This document shows, one piece after another, positions 1-5,159 of a stretch of DNA of 5,159 bases. Under the pieces are notes generated by a model. The model searched no databases. It worked only from the letters and a program-made list of their open reading frames with translations, and was not told the origin of the DNA. The stretch is from assembly GCA_027451305.1 (NCBI GenBank), contig DAIDJQ010000135.1:1-5159 (forward strand), written 5' to 3'. The stretch is from Cellulomonas sp. Its GTDB lineage: Bacteria; Actinomycetota; Actinomycetes; Actinomycetales; Cellulomonadaceae. Positions within the stretch are counted from its first letter, which is position 1; every line of letters starts with the position of its first letter. A program made the translations under genes and the position numbers.

Positions 1-666
1 GTGCTGCACGCCCGCATCCAGCTCCTGCAGCGCCGTCTCGGCACGGACTCCCCCGCCGCCCCGATCGCCCTCGAGCTGGCCGACGACGCGCAGGCGCTCA
101 TCGCCATCCTCAACGACCTGATCGAGGCGACCGACGAACCCGTCGCGGCCCTGACCCCGGCTCCCGCGGACGTGGCCGCTGTGCTCGAGACCGCCGTCGC
201 CACCCTGCAGCAGTCGGCCGCTGAGCGAGACGTGACGATCCGCGTCGTCGAACCCACCTCGGTCGCCGTCCGGATGCCCGCCCCTCAGCTCGGCCGCTGC
301 GTGCTCGCCCTGCTCGACAACGCCCTCGAGCACTCGCCGGCGGGGACCGCCGTCACCGTGACCGTGGAACGTGCGGGCCGCTTCGTCTCCCTGGACGTGC
401 ACGACGAGGGCCCTGCCGTCACGGGTGCCGCGGCCGAGCGCATCTTCGACCGCTTCGCCCACCGCCCGGCCGACCCGGCTGCCGCTCCCCGCACGGCCCC
501 CGCCGCCCGTCGGCACCGCACGGGCGCCGGCCTCGGGCTCTTCCTGGTCCGCGAGACCGTCACCCGCCACGGCGGCACCGTCGCGGTCATGCCCACCACG
601 GGCCCCGGCAGCACCATCCGCCTGCTGCTGCCCGCCGACCGACCCCCGGTCGCTCCGGCGCGCTGA
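1..666 (+). CDS. Sensor histidine kinase, C-terminal part (5'-truncated by window edge)
   Basis: This is the catalytic end of a two-component sensor kinase, which uses ATP to phosphorylate its own histidine and passes the phosphate to a response regulator. About residues 1-48 look like the tail of the HisKA dimerisation helices (LHARIQLLQRRL, then a helix ending DLIEATDE). The H-box histidine is not visible and should lie just upstream of base 1. The HATPase_c domain follows: N-box LLDNALEHS (104-112), G1 box DEGPA (135-139), F-box IFDRF (148-152) and G2 box GAGLGLF (175-181), followed by RHGG (189-192). The second glycine of the usual DxGxG G1 motif is alanine here, and the ATP lid between F-box and G2 is a long Ala/Pro/Arg-rich stretch. 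The first codon, GTG, is probably an internal valine, not a start. The partner regulator is not in the window. The family call is secure; the signal sensed is unknown. Confidence 0.9.
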   Translation: MLHARIQLLQRRLGTDSPAAPIALELADDAQALIAILNDLIEATDEPVAALTPAPADVAAVLETAVATLQQSAAERDVTIRVVEPTSVAVRMPAPQLGRCVLALLDNALEHSPAGTAVTVTVERAGRFVSLDVHDEGPAVTGAAAERIFDRFAHRPADPAAAPRTAPAARRHRTGAGLGLFLVRETVTRHGGTVAVMPTTGPGSTIRLLLPADRPPVAPAR

Positions 667-740
667 CCGACCACGGCCGCCGACGACCGGCGACCACCGG
701 CGGAGCACGGGCGGGCACGTCCGCGCCCACGCCAGGCGGT

Positions 741-762
741 CGTCCCCGACGGCGTCGGGACG
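741..762 (+). terminator. GC-rich hairpin downstream of the histidine kinase, possible terminator
   Basis: CGTCCCCGAC (741-750) pairs with GTCGGGACG (754-762) across a 3-base GGC loop, giving nine base pairs with one bulged C. It starts 75 bases after the kinase stop codon. No T-run follows, as is common in very GC-rich genomes, so it could be an actinobacterial-type terminator or only a stable RNA structure. The call rests on base pairing and position alone. Confidence 0.35.
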
Positions 763-895
763 CCCGGGACCTTCGGCCCTGCACCTTCCGGGCGTCGGTC
801 ATGACGCTGGAGAGCACACGGTGGGCGCTGCCGCACCAGCTCGTCGTACGCGCCCGACCGTCGGTGCTCTCACCCGAGGGCAGCGATCCCACGTC

Positions 896-902
896 GAAGG
901 TG
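896..902 (+). promoter_or_regulatory. Ribosome binding site of the SRPBCC gene
   Basis: GAAGGTG lies 8 bases (10 counted from the GAAGG core) before the GTG at 911, a usual spacing for a Shine-Dalgarno element. It is what selects 911 as the start, since the reading frame stays open far upstream. Confidence 0.5.
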
Positions 903-910
903 CCGGCATC

Positions 911-1357
911 GTGACCCACGTCCGCGGCCACATCGTGATCGACCGGCCGGTCGAGCAGGTCTTCGACCTCGTCGCGGACGAGCGCAACGAGCCCTCCTAC
1001 AACCCCGCGATGACGCACGTCGAGAAGCTGACGCAGGGCCCGATCGGCACCGGCACCCGGTACCGGGCCACGGTCTCCTCGATGGGGCGGCCCGTCGACA
1101 TGCTCATCGAGACCACCACGTACGAGCGTCCGACGGTCCTCGCGAGCACGACGACCATGGCCTGGGCGTCGATCCGCGGGACGCTGACGTTCGAGGCCGA
1201 CGCCGGCCTGACCCGACTGTCCTGGGACTGGGACGTGGCGCCGACGGGGCCGTCCCGGATGCTGGGACCCCTCGTCGGGCTCGTCGGCCGACGTCAGGAG
1301 GGTCGGATCTGGGCCGGTCTCAAGCACCGGCTCGAGACCACCGCCGACGAGGACTGA
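911..1357 (+). CDS. SRPBCC (START-like/polyketide cyclase 2) family protein
   Basis: A 148-residue protein with the helix-grip pattern of SRPBCC proteins such as Polyketide_cyc2, which hold a hydrophobic ligand in a deep pocket. Visible marks are the opening strand RGHIVIDRPVEQVFDLVADE (residues 5-24), the family-typical NEPSYNPAM (26-34), GPIGTGTRYRATV (43-55), alternating beta strands up to about residue 109, and a long C-terminal helix RRQEGRIWAGLKHRLE (127-142). Length fits the family, usually 140-160 residues. The frame is open back to base 371, but the upstream part is low-complexity Arg/Pro/Ala sequence opposite and beyond the kinase gene, so the GTG at 911, with GAAGG ahead of it, is preferred. 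No signal peptide or membrane segment is seen, so it is probably cytoplasmic. The ligand and reaction, if any, cannot be told from sequence. It may be co-transcribed with the DsbA-like gene 97 bases downstream. Confidence 0.85.
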   Translation: MTHVRGHIVIDRPVEQVFDLVADERNEPSYNPAMTHVEKLTQGPIGTGTRYRATVSSMGRPVDMLIETTTYERPTVLASTTTMAWASIRGTLTFEADAGLTRLSWDWDVAPTGPSRMLGPLVGLVGRRQEGRIWAGLKHRLETTADED

Positions 1358-1445
1358 GGAACGGCGTCCACGGACGGCGCCGGCGCGCGACCACGGGTCC
1401 CCGAGAGTGATGATGGACGCTCGTCCCCACGTCCGTCCCGTTGAA

Positions 1446-1450
1446 CGGAG
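1446..1450 (+). promoter_or_regulatory. Ribosome binding site deciding the start of the DsbA-like gene
   Basis: CGGAG lies 4 bases before GTG 1455. The spacing is slightly short, but together with family length it favours this start over GTG 1407, ATG 1410 or ATG 1413, which have only a weak GAGAG (1403-1407) nearby. Confidence 0.4.
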
Positions 1451-1454
1451 CCTC

Positions 1455-2069
1455 GTGACCGCTGCGCCCAGCCGTCCGCTCGTCGACTTCTGGTTCGACC
1501 CCGCCTGCCCGTGGGCGTGGATGACCTCACGCTGGATCACCGAGGTGGCGGCGCACCGCGACCTCGACCTGCGCTGGCACGTCATGAGCCTGTCGGTGCT
1601 CAACGAGAACCGTGACCTGCCCGAGGACCACCGGCTGCTGATGGACGACTCCTGGGCCGCCGTGCGCGTGGCGGTCGCCGCGGCCCGTGATCACGGCGAC
1701 GCCGTGCTCGGGCCCCTCTACACGGCGATGGGCACTCGCCGGCACCCGCAGGGCCGCAGGGACACCGACGCGATCATCGCCGAGTCGCTGGCCGAGGTCG
1801 GCCTGCCCGCGACGCTCGCCGCGGTCGGGCGGACGAGCGAGGTCGACGACCTGCTGCGCGCCTCGCACGCCGCCGCGACCGACCTCGTGGGCGACGACGT
1901 GGGTACGCCGGTGATGGCCATCGACGGCGTGGGCTACTTCGGGCCGGTCGTCACACCGGCACCCACCGGCCAGGCGGAACTCGACCTGTTCGACGGCCTC
2001 GTGCTCATGACGCACGTTCCGGGGTTCTACGAGCTCAAGCGGACCAGGACGGCCGGTCCGCAGCTCTGA
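1455..2069 (+). CDS. Rv2466c-like DsbA-family oxidoreductase (mycothiol-dependent nitroreductase family), CPWA active site
   Basis: A 204-residue thioredoxin/DsbA-fold protein closely resembling Mycobacterium tuberculosis Rv2466c, a cytoplasmic mycothiol-dependent oxidoreductase that activates a nitro prodrug. Matching stretches, by recall of that protein, are VDFWFDPACPW (residues 10-20), TSRWI (24-28), HVMSLSVLNENRD (42-54), LGPLYTAMGTRRHPQG (85-100), the cis-proline loop DVGTP (148-152), YFGP (161-164) and the ending FYELKRTRT (191-199). Rv2466c has a CPWC redox site; here Cys18 is kept but the second cysteine is Ala21, so only single-cysteine chemistry, with a mixed disulfide to mycothiol, is possible at this site. 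No signal peptide is seen. The frame can also start at GTG 1407 (220 residues), but GTG 1455 gives eight residues before the first strand, as in Rv2466c. It converges on the arylsulfotransferase gene, with 30 bases between stops. The family call is secure; substrate and activity are inferred. Confidence 0.9.
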   Translation: MTAAPSRPLVDFWFDPACPWAWMTSRWITEVAAHRDLDLRWHVMSLSVLNENRDLPEDHRLLMDDSWAAVRVAVAAARDHGDAVLGPLYTAMGTRRHPQGRRDTDAIIAESLAEVGLPATLAAVGRTSEVDDLLRASHAAATDLVGDDVGTPVMAIDGVGYFGPVVTPAPTGQAELDLFDGLVLMTHVPGFYELKRTRTAGPQL

Positions 2070-2076
2070 CTCGCGC

Positions 2077-2099
2077 CGGGCCGGGTCGTCGCGGGCCCG
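2077..2099. terminator. Short inverted repeat between convergent stop codons, possible two-way terminator
   Basis: CGGGCC (2077-2082) can pair with GGCCCG (2094-2099), a 6-base-pair stem with an 11-base loop. It fills nearly all of the 30 bases between the stop of the DsbA-like gene and the stop of the arylsulfotransferase gene. No T-run is present on either side. A stem this short is easily met by chance at this GC content, so position is the main support. Confidence 0.3.
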
Positions 2100-3611
2100 T
2101 CACCGGGGGACGACGCTGCTCAGCACGGCCCCGGTCGCGTCGAGCGCCTGGACCTGGAGGTAGGTGCCGGGGTGCTGCACGGGGACCGCGGTCTCGAAAC
2201 CGGTGCGGGCCTCGGTGGCCACAGGCACGGCGTCCGCCGCGTCCGAGCCGGACAGGACCCGCCACGACGCCACCTGGGTCGCCCCGTTCCAGCTTGCGTA
2301 GACGGTCGCGCCCGACCCGCTGCGCCGGAGGACGGCGTCGGGCGGGGTGGTCGGACGGCCGACCCATGGCGCGACGAAGGCGCGATAGCTCGTGCCCGCG
2401 GTGAAGGTCGCGTCGGAGAGGAGCCTGCCGGCGCCGGTGTACTCGGAGTAGAAGGGCTCCTGCCCCCACCCGACGAACACGTTGCCGTCCGGGAGCACCT
2501 GGACGTCGCCCTGCGTGGCAGCGTCCCGTGCGGTCGGCGGCAGGTACTGCGCCGCCACGGTCGCGGTCATCGTGGACATGTCGAGGGACAGCCGCAGACC
2601 ACGTGAGGACGTGGGCGAGGCTTCGTTGTCGAACATCGTGATCGTCCCGTCGGACTGGCGGCGCGCGTCGTGCTGCCAGGCGAACGCCGCTCCTGGGGCG
2701 AACGTGAAGCTGCTCCGCCGCCCGCCGAGCTGCCAGGTCACGGCGCCGGTCTGCCGCGCGACCTCGTAGATCGCGTGGGTGTGCCGCGCGGAGACGAGAA
2801 CCTGGTCCGGGCCGTCGTCCTGGACGGAGTTGATGTGGAAGTAGTCGAACGGGTTCGCCTGCGTCCCCTGGCCCGCGGTCAGCGGCTGGTAGGTGTCCGA
2901 GACGGGGACGTGGTCCAGGGACCGCCACTCGAACAGGACCGCGCCGGTCGCGATGTCCACCTCCTGGGCGACACCCTCCAGCACCCAGCCGTCCTTGGGC
3001 CCCCCGATGCTGCTCAGGTCGGCCCGGACCTCGGGGTAGGAGGTCAGCAGCATCGTGCCCTGCGCGGTGATGGCGCTCTCGTGCATGTCGGCCTGGTGGG
3101 GGCCGAGGTCACCGCCCGTGGTGACGGTAGCTATCGGCGTGTACGTGTCGTCGAGGATGACGACGTCACCGTGCCCGTACGACGTCGAGCTGCCGTCCCA
3201 GTACGTCAGCACCGGCTTGCCCTGGTAGGTCTGCTCGCGGAAGTTGAAGGTGCCCACCGTCGAGCTGTTGACCCACACGGGATCGCCCCGGGAGTCGACG
3301 ATCAGCTCGCCCTGCATCGTCACACCGGTCTCGGTGTCCTTCGGACCGAGGAACACGTCCTCGCCCTCGGCGGTCTCGAGCGGCGCCAGCCCCGTGCGAG
3401 CCGTCGTCGGCGTGATCACCGGCGGTGTCAGGTCGGGGCGGGTGACGAAGTGCCACGCCTGTGCCCGCGGCGTCGCGGACGGGGTCGGGGACGCGCTCGA
3501 CGCGGAGGTCGACGCGGCTGCGTGCGCGTTCGCCGGTAACCAGGCGGACAGCGTCACCGTCAGGATGGCTGCGGCCCACAGGCTCGCTCGAGACCTCGTT
3601 CCTGTGCGCAT
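2100..3611 (-). CDS. Secreted arylsulfotransferase (Arylsulfotran_2) family protein
   Basis: A 503-residue exported protein. It opens with a signal peptide: basic n-region MRTGTRSR, hydrophobic core about 11-25, and a likely cut after ANA (29) or AHA (32), followed by an Ala/Ser/Thr/Pro-rich linker to about 50. The body matches PQQ/beta-propeller-like arylsulfotransferase proteins, which in characterised members move sulfate from one phenol to another without PAPS. Marks are GPHQADMHE (170-178), EVDIATGAVLFEWRSLDHV (217-235), DYFHINSVQ (256-264), RHTHAIYEV (276-284), TWQLGG (292-297), WQHDARR (312-318), MFDNEASP (326-333) and GDVQVLPDGNVFVGWG (368-383). The conserved histidines at 177, 259 and 314 are candidates for catalysis or structure. 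Residues from about 425 form a fibronectin-III-like tail (VYASWNGATQVASWRVLSG). The protein has no cysteine at all. The ATG at 3611 has no good Shine-Dalgarno: AGGAG sits 14 bases away. Many actinobacterial members are uncharacterised, so sulfotransferase activity is inferred. Confidence 0.88.
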   Translation of the reverse strand: MRTGTRSRASLWAAAILTVTLSAWLPANAHAAASTSASSASPTPSATPRAQAWHFVTRPDLTPPVITPTTARTGLAPLETAEGEDVFLGPKDTETGVTMQGELIVDSRGDPVWVNSSTVGTFNFREQTYQGKPVLTYWDGSSTSYGHGDVVILDDTYTPIATVTTGGDLGPHQADMHESAITAQGTMLLTSYPEVRADLSSIGGPKDGWVLEGVAQEVDIATGAVLFEWRSLDHVPVSDTYQPLTAGQGTQANPFDYFHINSVQDDGPDQVLVSARHTHAIYEVARQTGAVTWQLGGRRSSFTFAPGAAFAWQHDARRQSDGTITMFDNEASPTSSRGLRLSLDMSTMTATVAAQYLPPTARDAATQGDVQVLPDGNVFVGWGQEPFYSEYTGAGRLLSDATFTAGTSYRAFVAPWVGRPTTPPDAVLRRSGSGATVYASWNGATQVASWRVLSGSDAADAVPVATEARTGFETAVPVQHPGTYLQVQALDATGAVLSSVVPR

Positions 3612-3719
3612 CCCGGGAAGGATGGCTCCTGGTCCTGGACGGAACCTGTGCGGAGCCGAAGGGCAGGCTTTGCCCCGACGACCGCTGCGCCTCGCCGCGG
3701 CCGGAGCCGCCCCCGGCGT

Positions 3720-3768
3720 CCAGGCCGGCCGGGACCGTCGTCGACAGGCACGCCCGTCGGCCGGCTGG
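3720..3768. repeat. Inverted repeat upstream of the arylsulfotransferase gene
   Basis: GCCGGCCG (3724-3731) pairs perfectly with CGGCCGGC (3758-3765). The pairing extends with CCA (3720-3722) and TGG (3766-3768) past one bulged G, for 11 base pairs around a 26-base loop that contains the palindrome GTCGAC (3739-3744). It lies 109-157 bases upstream of the minus-strand ATG at 3611, where a promoter or operator could be, but such G/C-only arms are frequent by chance in this DNA. No clear -35/-10 pair was found in this gap (3612-3818). Confidence 0.25.
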
Positions 3769-3792
3769 TGGGCGGTCGCGGAACCCGCGCGC

Positions 3793-3812
3793 CCCGGGGG
3801 CCCGGTCCCGGG
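3793..3812 (-). terminator. CCCGGG hairpin just past the FUSC gene stop, possible terminator
   Basis: Two CCCGGG blocks (3793-3798 and 3807-3812) form a six-base-pair all-G/C stem with an 8-base loop, 6 bases downstream of the FUSC stop codon on the minus strand. No T-run follows. It could end the FUSC transcript and so separate it from the arylsulfotransferase gene further down the same strand. Confidence 0.3.
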
Positions 3813-3818
3813 ACGAGC

Positions 3819-5159
3819 TCAGGTCGGGCAGGGTGCATCTGTCGGCGGCTGAGCCACCTCCAGCAGCGACTTCCGGCCCGCGGCCAGGGCAGCGGCCACG
3901 TGCTCGGCGTGCACGCCCGGCACGCGCCACTCCCCGAGGGCGTCGTGCGCGGCGTCCTCGAGGTCCGCCATCGTGCGCCAGAGGCGGGTGCGCAGGTGGA
4001 TCCGTCGCGCGCAGTCGCGGCCGCGGGGGTCGTCGAGGCTGTGCCTCGTCTCGGCCACCGCCCGGTGCACGGCGTCGAGGGCCGAGTCCGCCGCGGCCGT
4101 CGCGCGTCGGTTGGTCAGCAGCACGGCCGCCGCGAGGCCGACCAGCGCGCCGAGGGCGGTGTCGAGCGCACGCGAGGTCATCAGCACCGCGGTGGGCTGC
4201 GGTCGGGAGACGTTGGTCAGGAGCAGTGCCATCGGTGCCACGGCGAGGTTCGCGACGGCGTAGTTGCGGCTGACGACCGTCTCGATGCCGAAGCCCGCCA
4301 GCACGGTCAGGGTGACGAGCCAGACGTCACCGGCATGGGCGAGGGGTGCCACGAGCGCGTAGATGCCCACACCGCCGATGGTTCCCACGGTGCGCAGCAG
4401 CGCCCGCTCCCAGATCACGCTGGTGCTGCCACGGTAGAGGGCGCCCGCCGCCACGATCGCCCAGTACGGCCGCCCGATCCCCAGCGCGAGAGCCGTGAGC
4501 CCTCCGGCGAGCGTCCCCACGAGGCACAGCAGCGCGGCCGGCCAGAGCGGCGAGCCCACGGCCAGGCGAGCCAGGACCGGGTGCCTGGGCAGGTGCGAAC
4601 GGTGCGTCGACAGGTGGCCGAGCACCACGGCGTCGGTGACGGGGTCGAGCGGCAGTCCCAGGCGCGCATGCTCGGCGTGGAGGAGCCGGCTCGCGAACGC
4701 GAACGTCGACGAGGCCCGCGCGTCCTCGCTTGCGAGCATGTCCCACGCCGCGGCGATCGCTGCGGTGGCGCGACGTTCGTCGCCGGCCGCCACGAGGCGT
4801 TCCGCCGACGCGACGACGTGGCGCACGGGTCCCCGACGGTCCCACGTCCACGGCGCCATGGACACGAGCCAGGCGAAGGCCGCGGCGGCGAGGTACAGGG
4901 CCAGGTCCCGCGGGATCGCTGCGACCGCGGTCTCGGGGCCGAACATGATGGCGAGCGTGACGAACGAGAGCACGGCGTGGGCCGGCGGCCCGACGCGGGC
5001 AGCGTCGCACGCCAGCTTCTGCGCCGTGACCGTGATCGCGCCCGCGACGACCACGACGGCGACCGGCAGCCGCATGCAGGACAGGACCAGGGCGACGACG
5101 ACGGCGACGGTCTGCCCTGCGGTGAGGGCGCCGAGCAGCCGTGCGCGCGCCCTGAACGG
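3819..5159 (-). CDS. FUSC-family integral membrane protein, N-terminus beyond window edge
   Basis: At least 446 codons are visible. The family (FUSC/FUSC_2, related to fusaric acid resistance and aromatic acid efflux proteins) consists of inner-membrane proteins, usually two blocks of helices separated by a cytoplasmic domain. Counting from the Met at 5075, hydrophobic segments lie near residues 3-18, 31-50 and 58-73. A soluble Ala/Arg-rich helical region follows (80-172), then a second block at about 176-200, 204-218, 227-245, 250-265, 274-287 and 303-321, then a charged helical C-terminal tail (322-418). The second block holds the family-like motif GRPYWAIVAAG (201-211) and RALLRTVGTIGG (224-235). 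The frame remains open from 5075 to the window end, encoding a further 28 codons that continue a membrane segment (GQTVAVVVALVLSC), with no start codon of the ATG/GTG/TTG type, so the Met at 5075 is very probably internal. The transported compound is unknown. The arylsulfotransferase gene lies 207 bases downstream on the same strand. Confidence 0.85.
   Translation of the reverse strand, partial: PFRARARLLGALTAGQTVAVVVALVLSCMRLPVAVVVVAGAITVTAQKLACDAARVGPPAHAVLSFVTLAIMFGPETAVAAIPRDLALYLAAAAFAWLVSMAPWTWDRRGPVRHVVASAERLVAAGDERRATAAIAAAWDMLASEDARASSTFAFASRLLHAEHARLGLPLDPVTDAVVLGHLSTHRSHLPRHPVLARLAVGSPLWPAALLCLVGTLAGGLTALALGIGRPYWAIVAAGALYRGSTSVIWERALLRTVGTIGGVGIYALVAPLAHAGDVWLVTLTVLAGFGIETVVSRNYAVANLAVAPMALLLTNVSRPQPTAVLMTSRALDTALGALVGLAAAVLLTNRRATAAADSALDAVHRAVAETRHSLDDPRGRDCARRIHLRTRLWRTMADLEDAAHDALGEWRVPGVHAEHVAAALAAGRKSLLEVAQPPTDAPCPT

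Noticed and set aside
371..910. N-terminal extension of the SRPBCC frame back to base 371, including overlap with the kinase gene.
   Set aside because: The extension is low-complexity, overlaps the kinase in another frame, and the SRPBCC fold starts at once after the GTG at 911, which has its own ribosome binding site.
1366..1386. Small palindromes (CGTCCACGGACG, GCGCCGGCGC) after the SRPBCC stop codon.
   Set aside because: Loops are absent or only two bases, and G/C-only palindromes of this size are expected by chance, so they do not support a terminator call.
587..1603. A 338-codon open frame on the minus strand across the kinase end, the SRPBCC gene and the start of the DsbA-like gene.
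   Set aside because: It is antisense to genes with clear family matches, and its translation is low-complexity Arg/Gly/Pro sequence with no motif, typical of shadow frames in very GC-rich DNA.
2670..3539. A 289-codon open frame on the plus strand inside the arylsulfotransferase gene.
   Set aside because: It is fully antisense to a well-supported secreted protein, and its product is Arg/Val/Gly-rich with no recognisable domain.
1455..3611. An arylsulfotransferase next to a DsbA-fold protein, reminiscent of the assT-dsbL-dsbI cluster of enterobacteria.
   Set aside because: The DsbA-fold protein here lacks a signal peptide, has only one active-site cysteine and belongs to the cytoplasmic mycothiol-linked Rv2466c family. 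The arylsulfotransferase has no cysteine to oxidise, and the genes are convergent, not an operon.
3640..3680. Possible -10 element CAGGTT on the minus strand upstream of the arylsulfotransferase gene.
   Set aside because: No matching -35 hexamer at proper spacing was found, and a single five-of-six match is not enough in a 207-base gap.
3461..4273. A 270-codon plus-strand frame spanning the gap between the two minus-strand genes.
   Set aside because: The translation is almost all Arg, Pro, Ala and Ser, overlaps both real genes in antisense, and has no fold or motif; it reflects GC bias.

Overview
The window is very GC-rich throughout, with strong G/C preference at third codon positions. It carries a close relative of Rv2466c, a family tied to mycothiol, a thiol found only in Actinomycetota. 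This points to a high-GC actinobacterium; a soil or Micrococcales-type genus is a reasonable guess, but the genus cannot be fixed from this sequence. No rRNA, tRNA, CRISPR array, insertion sequence or phage gene is visible, and base composition looks even from end to end, so this reads as ordinary chromosomal sequence.

Layout, left to right. (1) Positions 1-666, plus strand: the C-terminal part of a two-component sensor histidine kinase, cut by the window edge just after where its phospho-accepting histidine should be. (2) Positions 667-910: a 244-base gap with no convincing gene, holding a GC-rich hairpin (741-762) that could end the kinase transcript. (3) Positions 911-1357, plus: a small SRPBCC (START-like) ligand-binding-fold protein. 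(4) Positions 1455-2069, plus: a DsbA-fold, Rv2466c-like mycothiol-dependent oxidoreductase whose usual CPWC active site reads CPWA. (5) Positions 2100-3611, minus: a secreted, cysteine-free protein of the arylsulfotransferase (Arylsulfotran_2) family with a C-terminal fibronectin-III-like tail. It converges on gene 4 with only 30 bases between the two stop codons. (6) Positions 3612-3818: a 207-base gap with two inverted repeats. (7) Positions 3819-5159, minus: an FUSC-family (fusaric acid resistance/aromatic acid exporter-like) integral membrane protein that runs off the right edge, so its true start lies outside the window.

The genes do not form one obvious pathway. The SRPBCC and DsbA-like genes may be co-transcribed (97-base gap, same strand), and the FUSC and arylsulfotransferase genes share the minus strand across a 207-base gap. 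A loose envelope, stress or detoxification theme is possible, but that is inference. I found no evidence of a new multi-gene system. The observations most worth a second look are the single-cysteine active site in the Rv2466c-like protein, the cysteine-free secreted arylsulfotransferase-like protein, the hairpin exactly between the convergent stop codons, and the FUSC gene whose apparent start inside the window is probably false.
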